From an uncultured Kiritimatiellota bacterium (lineage in GTDB: Bacteria > Verrucomicrobiota > Kiritimatiellia > RFP12 > UBA1067), in the NCBI GenBank assembly GCA_934635225.1, contig CAKTYZ010000010.1, forward strand, positions 52,406 through 116,405: a stretch of DNA of 64,000 nt, in the 5' to 3' direction. Each line of letters opens with the position of its first letter. The first letter of the stretch is position 1. This document shows, one piece after another, positions 9,062-17,271 of this stretch. The notes beneath the pieces were generated by a model. That model worked only from the letters and a program-made list of their open reading frames with translations. It was not told the DNA's origin and ran no database searches. The position numbers were made by a program, and so were the translations under genes.

Positions 9062-12000
9062 TTACCTCACGACAACGCACAGGCCAGGCCCTTTCAGGTC
9101 CAGCAAGAGGCGTCCGCCCTCGACGCGCAAGGCGCCGCGCACGCCTGATCTCGCCCGAAGATCCAGCGTCCAGTCCGTCGCACGTGTGAATGCCGCGCAG
9201 TCGATCAGCGTCAGGACACGGCCTTTGGACGGAACGCGGCACTCGACAGACACCGTCGCCGTTGCGGCGGACGGCAGATCCAGCGTCACGCCCGGCAGGG
9301 ACAGCGTTCCGTCCGCGTGACCGTCTGTCGAACGAACGACAAACTGGCAATCTCCGCAGTCCGTAGCCACGAGACTGCCCGCAAACGAAGGCGAAATCCC
9401 CGGAGCCTCAGAGAGGCGCGACACGTTCACCCGGCCCGTGCCAACAATCGTCGCCTGCGTCAAGTCCGCCCCTCCCGACGGCAGGACGCCGCGCCATTTC
9501 CCGTTGAGATAGGAGACGACCTTCGTGCGCGCCGCATCCGAAAGGACCTCTCCATAGACGAGAATCTCGCCAAGGATCTCATAGGCGCCCTTGCCGGCGA
9601 CCGTGGCGTTCCAGAGGTCTGCAAAGGCAAGCGGCGCATAATCTGCCGTCGTCGCGAACGAGAAGATCTCGACGCCACCCGTGAAACCGCGCGCCCGGCC
9701 ATCGACGACACGGCCGTTCAGCCGCGTGACGCCGCCCGTGATCGACGCGTCCGTGAAGGTCGAGGCGTTGACGTTCGCCCAGATTGGCGCGGACGCATCG
9801 GCTGTGCGTCGCGGGACGATCTTTGTGCCGACAGTCGACTCGTCGATGCGGTCAACGAGGGGCGTGCCGCCGCCGCGAGAAGAGTCCTGGACGATAAAGA
9901 CCTCGCGAACGCCCGGAAACGCCGTCGCCGCCACGGTCGTCGAGGCGAAGTCGGGCAACGGCAGTCGCACAAAGCGCAGGTTGTCCTCCGAATCGAAATG
10001 CATCCAATTGCGCACCGGGCCATCGCCCCGCGCCTCTCGCACGCAGAGCGGGCGGCGCACGCGCACCCCGAAGAGACAGGCGTCGCCCTCGGCACGCTGT
10101 GGACGGCTGCGGTCGTACAGGGCCCAAATGCGGTCAGGCGACTGCTGCGCGTCGGCGGATGCCGTGTCGCGGTTCAGAAGCAGGTCCTCGGAGGACTCTG
10201 GGTCAAACCACGCGAGCAGTCCGTCTGTCGGCACAACGGAGGCGTCCGGCACCGGAACCGACGGCGCAACCGTTAGCGTTCCACCCGACAACGCGACCGT
10301 ACCCGCAAAGCGTCCCATGACATTCCACTCCGCACACCCCGCGTTCACGGTGCCGGCACCCGCGAGCTCAATCGCGTCTGCCCGCTGCGAATACTTCGCG
10401 GCAAGCCCCCACTTCCGGGCCAGATACCTCTCGGCGGCAATCCGCACCCCATCGGCGGGGACTTCCGAGAAGACGAGGATTTCGCCGTAGTTCTGACCGC
10501 CGCAATGCGCGTAGTCGTTGTTCTTGCCGTCCGAACCGCACCAGCCGAACGCCGAGAGGCTTTCCCCGTCCAGTTCGACGGTCACGATGTCCCAGTCGCC
10601 CGAAAGCGCCTCTTCGGCGGGGTTCGCCACGAGGCGGCCGTTCAAGAAGACGCGATGCGCCGTGTTCGTGGTGAGGCCCGCCGCACATGTCGTCCCCGTG
10701 CGTCCGAATGCGCCGCTTTTCGTCCCGACCAGCGCCGCACCGCCGCCGTTCTGAGACCCGAAGACCATGATGACCGCACCGGCTGGCTCAGGAGCCGTCT
10801 CGCTCACGTTGCCATTCTTTGCGACGAGAATCCGACGCGCCTGTGTTGCCGTCGTCGTCACGTCCGGCGAACCGTCGGCGAAGACGTAAGTCTGCCTTCC
10901 GGCCGTTTGATACGGCCCGCACGAGAATGCCGTGAGGCCATTGCAGGCCGCCGTCACCGCCAACGGATAGACCTGCCAGTTCACCTGGCTTTTCGTCGCC
11001 GTCGTGTCGCGCTTGTTCAGGAGCGAGTAAACGGTCTGCTCGGCGCGGCAGTCGGACAACGCGGCAAAGACGGCATCGCCTTCCAGTGTCGCCCTGTTCG
11101 ACTCATGTCCGCCGACCGGACCGAATGCTGCGGTCGAAGGGTCAATCCACAGCTTGAGGCCCTTCTGCCAACCCGCATCGTCCATTTCACACGACACCGT
11201 GCCGCCCACCTCCGCACGCACCTTCATGGCAACATCCGGCGCGGCAGACGCGCGGACAAGCGCCACGCTCCCTTTGACCGTCACCTCAAGCGTCGGCGGA
11301 AGGTTCTTGAGGGTGAGGCCATTCGCCCACGCCGTCGCCTCGGACGTCACGTCAACGCCAAGGATTCCCGCACCATCGATGACGCCGTCCGCATCAGGCC
11401 AAAGGTATGTCACGCGGGATCCCGTCCGGCAAGAGAAACCGCCCTTCGGCTCGCCGCCGTCAAAGAGGCAGTAGGCGGGGCCTTGGGCCGTCAGCGCAAA
11501 GGGCATCGGAAACGTGCCGACGAAATCGATCTTTCCCCCGCCGACGCCATTGAGCGCCGTCACGTCCAGCGAATCGCCCGAGACGACATCTCCGACCGTC
11601 AGACGGCTGTTGTGCAGAAGCTCCAGCGTTGCCCTCCCCGTGACGGAAAGCGCCGAAAACGCGGCGACGCCGTTCGCGCGGAACGTCGTGCCGTTTCCAA
11701 GGCGGAGCGTGCGCACGCCCGTCTCCGTCCAGCCGTAAGTGTAGGTGCTGACCGAACTCGCGTTCGCCACGGCAAACGCGCCGTCGTACGAAAAGGGACC
11801 ATAGAGCAAGGACGACTTCGCGCTCGGCGAATCGGGCTCAAAGACGACCTCGCCCGACCCTGAGACGGGACACGCCGTGTACTCGACGTACGTCGTGTTG
11901 CGAAAGACGAGCTTCGCCCCCGCACCGCCAAGCACGACGGACGGCAATCTGAAATCGTAAGCCGTCGCGCCCGCCCAAGCCCAGTCTCCGTTCTTTGTGC

Positions 12001-12667
12001 AGGGCTTGACGGCCAACGTGCGACCGGGCGCAACCGTCAAGACGGACCCGTTCGGCACGGCCGACGCGTTCAGCAGGACGAGATCAAAGTCCGTCAGCGC
12101 ATACGCGCCCGCGATTCCGAGAGGCGCCAGAGCCTCTGTCGCGCCCATGAGCGCGAGCGTCGCGCCAGGCGCAACCGCAAGCGGGCATGTCGCGGGCACG
12201 CGGCGAACCGTCAGGCAGCCAGACAGGACGAGGCCCGTCGCGGCGTCATCCTCAAACGTCAAGTCGCCAATGTCCAGCGGCGTCGTGCTGATGGCCTTCG
12301 CGCCGCCCGCCATGCCGACGGTCAGGGACTTGAGGCCCGAAACGACGAGCGACCCGCCGTCCAGCGCATACACGCCGCCCTCCGAGCGAACGGACGAGAC
12401 GCCGTCGCCAGCCTCCAATCGCGCCGCCGCGCCAGCCGCGATCTTCACACGGGCCTTCAGCACGGCATCGCCGCCCAACGCCCCCGACACGGCAAGCGCC
12501 GCGCCGTCGCCCAGCAGGAAGACCGTCTGCGCGACGTTCTCGGCCTCTGCGACGAGATGCCGTTCGCCCGGCGCGACAGTCACCACCGTCTCGGCGGCAG
12601 AAAGGCGCAGACTCAGGAGACTGAAAAGCCAAAGGGCTTTCACGGACTTCTTCAGGTAGACTTTCAT
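9062..12667 (-). CDS. Large secreted surface protein with LamG/ConA-like repeats
   Basis: This is a roughly 1200-residue exported protein. The start at 12667 gives a good signal peptide (MKVYLKKSVKALWLFSLLSL...SAAE) and a GAAAGGAAAA ribosome site; longer in-frame starts would add a non-native basic leader. The first 500 residues are Ala/Gly/Val/Thr-rich beta repeats typical of PVC beta-solenoid passengers. Two later segments each look like a concanavalin A-like (LamG) domain. Both carry a GEILVFSEV/GEILVYGEV strand followed by a helix ending YLARKWG or YLNGKWRG. LKLWIDPST and LLAWFDPES mark the domain starts. It probably binds or displays glycans at the cell surface. No outer-membrane barrel or sorting signal is obvious. 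It is the middle gene of an operon: 28 bp after the cupin gene and 9 bp before the glycosidase. Confidence 0.7.
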   Translation of the reverse strand: MKVYLKKSVKALWLFSLLSLRLSAAETVVTVAPGERHLVAEAENVAQTVFLLGDGAALAVSGALGGDAVLKARVKIAAGAAARLEAGDGVSSVRSEGGVYALDGGSLVVSGLKSLTVGMAGGAKAISTTPLDIGDLTFEDDAATGLVLSGCLTVRRVPATCPLAVAPGATLALMGATEALAPLGIAGAYALTDFDLVLLNASAVPNGSVLTVAPGRTLAVKPCTKNGDWAWAGATAYDFRLPSVVLGGAGAKLVFRNTTYVEYTACPVSGSGEVVFEPDSPSAKSSLLYGPFSYDGAFAVANASSVSTYTYGWTETGVRTLRLGNGTTFRANGVAAFSALSVTGRATLELLHNSRLTVGDVVSGDSLDVTALNGVGGGKIDFVGTFPMPFALTAQGPAYCLFDGGEPKGGFSCRTGSRVTYLWPDADGVIDGAGILGVDVTSEATAWANGLTLKNLPPTLEVTVKGSVALVRASAAPDVAMKVRAEVGGTVSCEMDDAGWQKGLKLWIDPSTAAFGPVGGHESNRATLEGDAVFAALSDCRAEQTVYSLLNKRDTTATKSQVNWQVYPLAVTAACNGLTAFSCGPYQTAGRQTYVFADGSPDVTTTATQARRILVAKNGNVSETAPEPAGAVIMVFGSQNGGGAALVGTKSGAFGRTGTTCAAGLTTNTAHRVFLNGRLVANPAEEALSGDWDIVTVELDGESLSAFGWCGSDGKNNDYAHCGGQNYGEILVFSEVPADGVRIAAERYLARKWGLAAKYSQRADAIELAGAGTVNAGCAEWNVMGRFAGTVALSGGTLTVAPSVPVPDASVVPTDGLLAWFDPESSEDLLLNRDTASADAQQSPDRIWALYDRSRPQRAEGDACLFGVRVRRPLCVREARGDGPVRNWMHFDSEDNLRFVRLPLPDFASTTVAATAFPGVREVFIVQDSSRGGGTPLVDRIDESTVGTKIVPRRTADASAPIWANVNASTFTDASITGGVTRLNGRVVDGRARGFTGGVEIFSFATTADYAPLAFADLWNATVAGKGAYEILGEILVYGEVLSDAARTKVVSYLNGKWRGVLPSGGADLTQATIVGTGRVNVSRLSEAPGISPSFAGSLVATDCGDCQFVVRSTDGHADGTLSLPGVTLDLPSAATATVSVECRVPSKGRVLTLIDCAAFTRATDWTLDLRARSGVRGALRVEGGRLLLDLKGPGLCVVVR

Positions 12668-12685
12668 CTTTTCGTTTTCCTTTCT

Positions 12686-12715
12686 TTGCAGATGTTCAGC
12701 TTGCAAATGTTCGGC
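12686..12715. repeat. 15-bp tandem duplication across the cupin stop
   Basis: TTGCAGATGTTCAGC (12686-12700) is followed directly by the near copy TTGCAAATGTTCGGC (12701-12715). It spans the 3' end of the cupin gene and the gap before the surface-protein gene, next to sequence resembling the dispersed ACGGA-type repeats found elsewhere in the window. Confidence 0.6.
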
Positions 12716-13088
12716 ACGCGGCACTCGGCATCTCCGTGTATTCCGTATTCGCCGGCCCCGTGTCGTCATTCTCGACCACAAGGCAACGCGCCCCCGGTTC
12801 CGTCGTCACGCGGTGCCATACGCCGGCCCTGACGCGATAGACCGCGTTTGGCTCCAAGCGAACGGGTGCCGGCGGCGTCCCGACCCAAAGCGTCATCGCA
12901 CCCGCAAGAAGAGCAAAGACCTCATCTGTACGGAGATGCCGCTCGAACGCCCCGGCCCCCGTATAGCGCGGCCCGTGGTTCAGCAACGCGACGCGCCATC
13001 CGCCCGACGACACGACGGACGCGTAGTGCGCCCCGTCCCACTGCGACTTCGTCACGCCGTCGGCAATCTCCATGTCAGTTCGTTCCAT
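12696..13088 (-). CDS. Small cupin-fold protein
   Basis: This is a 130-residue single-domain protein. The cupin core is visible as FERHLRTDEVFALLAGAMTLWVG (first motif) and YRVRAGVWHRVTTEPGA (second motif). Candidate metal ligands are His and Glu of the first motif and His of GVWH. Similar stand-alone cupins bind sugars or sugar acids or act as small isomerases; no substrate can be named. The ATG at 13088 has AAGGAGA about 10 nt upstream and is preferred to a longer start. The last residues (ANTEYTEMPSAACRTFAS) do not look like cupin sequence and derive from repeat-like DNA. It is the first gene of the operon continuing with the surface protein and glycosidase, and is divergent from the XylR-type regulator. 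Confidence 0.75.
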   Translation of the reverse strand: MERTDMEIADGVTKSQWDGAHYASVVSSGGWRVALLNHGPRYTGAGAFERHLRTDEVFALLAGAMTLWVGTPPAPVRLEPNAVYRVRAGVWHRVTTEPGARCLVVENDDTGPANTEYTEMPSAACRTFAS

Positions 13089-13125
13089 CGTCCTGTCTGT
13101 CTCCTTTTTCCCTTTGGACGAGGGT

Positions 13126-13195
13126 ATTCTAACACACCACGGTATCACAACGCACGCAACAGTAATTCACAATCCAAGCAATCTTATGCTATACT
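13126..13195. promoter_or_regulatory. Divergent promoter region, cupin operon / XylR-type gene
   Basis: On the minus strand a -10-like TAGAAT (13126-13131) preceded by GTGTGT lies 37 nt before the cupin ATG. On the plus strand TATACT (13190-13195) ends 9 nt before the regulator ATG at 13205, so that mRNA is predicted to be leaderless. The approximately 60 bp between the two -10 sites is the likely operator for the XylR-type protein. Confidence 0.5.
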
Positions 13196-13204
13196 ATCAC
13201 GCGT

Positions 13205-14380
13205 ATGAAACGATTCTTCCGCGTTCTCTGCGCCATCAAGACGACAAACGCCGCCGCCCGCCAGAAGCTGCGCGGCGTCTACCGCTACATTGCGGAAGGC
13301 CACGACTGGGACATCCATCTCGTCCGAGAGGAGTCGGAACTCACGGCGGAGACGATTCGCCGCGCCGAAGCCGAAGGAACCGACGGATACCTTATCAGCA
13401 TTCCCAACGCCGTCGGCGCCCTCAAGGCGCTCGCCAAGAGCCGCGCGCCCGTCGCCGCCATCGAGTGCGACCACCCGTTCCTCGCGCAACGCCGCGAGCC
13501 GACCATTTTCCTGCGCACGGACAACCAGGCGATTGGCCACATGGCGGCGGCGCATTTCCGCGTCTGCGGACGATTCGGCGCCTATGCCTTCGTGCACGAT
13601 GCCGCGCGCTCCTATTGGTCCGACGAGCGTTGGGACGGGTTCCGCGCCGCGCTCGGCGGAGAGCCTGTCATGGACTTCGTCGGCGACAGGCGCGGACGAA
13701 CCGCCTTCGAATCCTGGCTCCGGCGGGCGCCGCGCCCAATTGCGGTCTGCGCCGCCTGGGACATGACCGCCGTGGAGGTCCTCACGTGCGCCCGACGTGT
13801 CGGGCTCTCCGTCCCCGACCATGTCGCCGTCATCGGCGTGGATGACGACGAATGCATCTGCACGGCCACGAACCCGACCCTCTCGACCGTCCGCGTGAAC
13901 CGCGAGCAACAGGGCTACGACGCGGCCGAGGCGCTCGGGCGTCTGCTGCAACGTCGCCGCATCTCAACGAAGCCCATCCTCTGTTCCCCCGAATGCGTCG
14001 TGACGCGAGAATCGACGCGCGCGCTCACGCCGGCGCGACATCTCGTCGATCGTGCGCTCAGGTTCATCGCCCGACACGCCTGCGAGGGCATCACGCCGGA
14101 TGCCGTTGCGCTCGGCATCGGCGTCTCGCGACGCCTCCTCGACCTGCGCTTTCACGAGCTGGGCGTCGAAAGCGTCCGGCAAGCGCTTGTCCGTGCCCGT
14201 TTCGCGCGCGTTCTCCAATTGGCCCGGACCACGGCCTTGCCCATCGAGACCATCGCCCGTCAGACGGGCTTCGGGAGCGCCAACGCGCTCCGAAACCTCT
14301 TCAAGGCCCAGACGGGGCTGTCGCTGTCGCAATGGCGACGCACGCCGCCGGGGGAGGCTCGTTCACGGTCAGCGAAATGA
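13205..14380 (+). CDS. XylR-type transcriptional regulator, LacI-like sensor with AraC DNA-binding domain
   Basis: This is a 391-residue one-component regulator. Residues 1-270 form a LacI/periplasmic-binding-like sugar sensor without its own N-terminal helix-turn-helix (RFFRVLCAIKT...; VGLSVPDHVAVIGVDDDE is the classic LacI strand). Residues 285-391 form an AraC-type double helix-turn-helix ending in IARQTGFGSANALRNLFKAQTGLSLSQWR. This architecture is that of XylR, which activates sugar-use genes on binding a sugar. It is divergent from the cupin-surface protein-glycosidase operon and is the probable regulator of it. It has no Shine-Dalgarno sequence: the -10 TATACT ends 9 nt before the ATG. 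The 3' end overlaps the convergent rhamnosidase gene by 12 bp. Confidence 0.92.
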   Translation: MKRFFRVLCAIKTTNAAARQKLRGVYRYIAEGHDWDIHLVREESELTAETIRRAEAEGTDGYLISIPNAVGALKALAKSRAPVAAIECDHPFLAQRREPTIFLRTDNQAIGHMAAAHFRVCGRFGAYAFVHDAARSYWSDERWDGFRAALGGEPVMDFVGDRRGRTAFESWLRRAPRPIAVCAAWDMTAVEVLTCARRVGLSVPDHVAVIGVDDDECICTATNPTLSTVRVNREQQGYDAAEALGRLLQRRRISTKPILCSPECVVTRESTRALTPARHLVDRALRFIARHACEGITPDAVALGIGVSRRLLDLRFHELGVESVRQALVRARFARVLQLARTTALPIETIARQTGFGSANALRNLFKAQTGLSLSQWRRTPPGEARSRSAK

Positions 14381-17179
14381 CCACGTGCGCGACAGGGGGC
14401 CGACGACGCGCTCCACCCGTCCGCCGAAGCGGATCTCGGCCTCCGTTCCCTCCGGCACCGCAACCGTCAGCTCGACCGCGCCGCCCGTGCGCTTCCAGCC
14501 GCTCGCGAGAATGCCCTTCGGCAAGCGAAGTTCCGCACGCGCCCAGTCGAGATCGGGAATCGGCTGTGGGTCTACAACAACCTTCCGGAAGCCGTTGGCG
14601 TCCGCACCGTCCGCAAGGCGAATGCCCGCGAGGTACTGGTAAGCCCAGCAGGCGAACTCCGCGAACATGATGTGGTTGCGCGACGCGCCGTTGCCCCAAT
14701 CCTCCCAAAGCGACGTTCCGCCGCGTTTCAGCCAGACCGTCGGACTCGGCGCCGTGTCCTTCGTGAACATCCGAAACGCGAGGTCGGTCCGCCCGGCCTT
14801 CGACAGCGCGCGCGGCACCCATTTCATCCCGTGAAGGCCAAAGTCGAGATGTCCGCCCGCAGCCTCCACGGCCTCGACGAGCCGCCGCTCGGCGGCCTTG
14901 CGCTCGGACGCGGGAACCATGCCGAACTCCAGCGCCATCGCCTGCGTCGTCTGGCGGCCCTTCTCGTCCCCATAAAGACCGTCGCCCCTGAAATAGGCGC
15001 GGTTGAAGCCTTCCCGCGCCAGGTCCGCGAGGGCCGCGTAGCGCGACGCCTCGGACGGACGCCCGAGGAGCCTTGCCGTCAGGGCCGCCGTCTCGGCCAT
15101 GTACTTGAAGTAGCACGTCCCGACGATCCCCTCGCTCGGACGCGTCCCGGCGGACACCCAGTCGCCGCGCACGCGGCGGAAGACCCCGTCCTTCAGTTCG
15201 GGGACCGCCACCTTCTCCATGTAATTGGTGAGCGTCGGATACATCTCGACAAGCGGGCGGCTGTCGGCGCGGTAGCGCCAAATCGTGCGCGGCAGGATGG
15301 CGATCACGGCATCCCAGTCGAGAAGGCCGGGATAGCCCCAGCCGGCGGTCGGCACGATTTCGGCGATGCGCCCGTCGGCGCGCTGCGACTCGGCGACCTG
15401 CTCGAGCCAGTCTGAATAGGCGACCGTGTTCTCGTAGGCGTACATCGCGAATTCGGACGCAAGCGCGGCATCGGCCGTCCAGCCGTTCTTTTCGCGATGC
15501 GGGCAGTCCGTCGGGAAGCCATTGACGAAGTTCGACCTGTAGGCGCGGTCTGTCGCCTTCATGAGGGCCGAGAACGCCGGGTCCGAGCAGGCGAACGAGC
15601 CGATGTCCGCGAAGTCGGTCTGGAGGACGAGCGCCTCACACTCCTCCAGCCTCGGGGCGCGCCCGAGCCCGCGCACGAACACGTAGCGGAAGCCGTCGTA
15701 GGTGAAGCGCGGCTCGTAGGTCTCGCCGGCCTTGCCGAGGGTGACGTAGCGGTCGCACTGGAACACGCCGCCGGGGAGGACGTCGTGCGAAGCCGTCCAG
15801 CCGAAGTGGCAGTCGATGCGCCGGGAGGGCTTGCCGTCCGTCGGCGTCTTCGTCCCGTCGCGCGGGTCCGGCGGATCGACCGTCACGCCGTCGCGTTCGT
15901 CGTAGCGAAACGTGACGACGCGCCCCGGGACGGCATCCGAGAAACGGAAGCGCATGACGCCCGCAAGATCCTCGCCGAAATCGACGCGCCACCAGTCTCC
16001 GACGCGATCGACGCGGCGGGCGGGGACGGTGCGCTTGACGACCGTCGGCGGCACCGTCTCCTCGACGAGACGGCCCTTCGGGGCGGAGACTTCCTGCGCA
16101 GAGACGAACGACGCGGAAAGATCGACGGCGCGGCGGTTGCGCGCGTTGATGACCTCGCCCTCGCGGATGCAGTCGTAGCCGAGAGGACTCTCGACCTGCC
16201 GCCACGTGCCGTCCGAGACGACGACCGTCCGCGTTCCGTCCGCAAGTTCGGCCTCCAGGCGCGCAATCATGCGCGGCGGGTTCCGCCAGGGGGCCATGTC
16301 CCAGTTCCACGTGCCGATTGCGCGCACATCCCACCAGCCATGCCCGAGAAGGACGCGCAGGGCGTTTTCGCCCGCCTTGAGTTGCGCGGTGACGTCGTAG
16401 ACCGAATAGTAGACGCGCCGGTCGTAGTTCGAGGGAATCGGGTCGAGCCGCTTCGCGCCCACGCGCTGTCCGTTCAAGGTCGCCTCGTAGAAGCCGAGGC
16501 CCGTGATCGCAAGCGTGGCCTTGCGGACAGGACCGGCAAGCGCGAAGCGCCTCTCGAACGCGGGGGAATTCACCTCGCGGCGAAAGATCATCTCATGCCC
16601 CCACGGGACGTCGCGCGGCCCACCGAGCGCATGGACTTCCGTCCACGCGCCATCCGTGACGATCCGTCTGCCGTCCGGCAGGAGAAGCGAAAGGAGGGCG
16701 GCGGGCGTCTTGCCCGACGCGGCGGTCACTTCGACACGAATCACGTTCTCGCCCGCCTTCAGCGCAGGGCCCGCATCAACGAACTTCGCGTAACGTCCGT
16801 CATGAAACGCCCCGACCGGCGCGAGGTCGCGCGCGGCCTCGCCCCAGCGCTTCAGCCCATTGACCGAGACGGCGAATCGGTCTTGCGCGGCGACAACAAG
16901 CTCCGCCGTCGCCGGCTTCTCCGCAAGCGCGAAACGACGCTCGAAGACAGCCTTGCCGCCATCCTGCCTCGGCGCAATCCACCGTGCCCCGCCGAAATCA
17001 TAGTCAGGAAGCGTGACGGCGTTTCCGCCAATCCACTTCGCCCCTGCAAAGGGGTCTGTCCCTGCTGTCACGGACGCGCAGACAGCCCAGACGACGACAA
17101 ACGCCCACGCGCATGCCGCTCGCGCCGCTGGCCGCCGCCGACCCTGAGCCTCATCATTGATTACAACCTGTTTCGCCAT
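14369..17179 (-). CDS. Secreted GH78 alpha-L-rhamnosidase
   Basis: This is a 936-residue exported enzyme predicted to release terminal alpha-L-rhamnose from pectin-type or glycoside substrates. A signal-like hydrophobic segment (AWAFVVVWAVCASVTA) follows about 20 polar residues. The N-terminal half contains the beta-sandwich domains of the family (FYEATLNGQRVG, YDRRVYYSVYDVT). The (alpha/alpha)6 barrel carries DCPHREKNGWTADA near residue 560, whose Glu and Asp match the GH78 catalytic acidic cluster. SLWEDWGNGASRNHIMF lies near residue 830, and a C-terminal beta-sandwich follows. Length is usual for GH78. AAGGAGG lies 10 nt before the ATG, after a TATAAT promoter. It is downstream of the esterase-GH106 gene on the same strand but has its own promoter. 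Confidence 0.93.
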   Translation of the reverse strand: MAKQVVINDEAQGRRRPAARAACAWAFVVVWAVCASVTAGTDPFAGAKWIGGNAVTLPDYDFGGARWIAPRQDGGKAVFERRFALAEKPATAELVVAAQDRFAVSVNGLKRWGEAARDLAPVGAFHDGRYAKFVDAGPALKAGENVIRVEVTAASGKTPAALLSLLLPDGRRIVTDGAWTEVHALGGPRDVPWGHEMIFRREVNSPAFERRFALAGPVRKATLAITGLGFYEATLNGQRVGAKRLDPIPSNYDRRVYYSVYDVTAQLKAGENALRVLLGHGWWDVRAIGTWNWDMAPWRNPPRMIARLEAELADGTRTVVVSDGTWRQVESPLGYDCIREGEVINARNRRAVDLSASFVSAQEVSAPKGRLVEETVPPTVVKRTVPARRVDRVGDWWRVDFGEDLAGVMRFRFSDAVPGRVVTFRYDERDGVTVDPPDPRDGTKTPTDGKPSRRIDCHFGWTASHDVLPGGVFQCDRYVTLGKAGETYEPRFTYDGFRYVFVRGLGRAPRLEECEALVLQTDFADIGSFACSDPAFSALMKATDRAYRSNFVNGFPTDCPHREKNGWTADAALASEFAMYAYENTVAYSDWLEQVAESQRADGRIAEIVPTAGWGYPGLLDWDAVIAILPRTIWRYRADSRPLVEMYPTLTNYMEKVAVPELKDGVFRRVRGDWVSAGTRPSEGIVGTCYFKYMAETAALTARLLGRPSEASRYAALADLAREGFNRAYFRGDGLYGDEKGRQTTQAMALEFGMVPASERKAAERRLVEAVEAAGGHLDFGLHGMKWVPRALSKAGRTDLAFRMFTKDTAPSPTVWLKRGGTSLWEDWGNGASRNHIMFAEFACWAYQYLAGIRLADGADANGFRKVVVDPQPIPDLDWARAELRLPKGILASGWKRTGGAVELTVAVPEGTEAEIRFGGRVERVVGPLSRTWSFR

Positions 17180-17209
17180 AACGGTTCATTCCTCCTTAAA
17201 GATGAGAGG

Positions 17210-17239
17210 ATTATAACACACTGCGGGTTCCTTGCGCAA
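17210..17239 (-). promoter_or_regulatory. Promoter of the GH78 gene
   Basis: On the minus strand TTGCGC (17234-17239), an 18-bp spacer and a perfect TATAAT (17210-17215) preceded by GTGTGT. It gives a leader of about 25 nt carrying the strong ribosome site AAGGAGG. Confidence 0.75.
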
Positions 17240-17271
17240 ATGGCGGCGGCCCGACGAACATCGCCGTCAGG

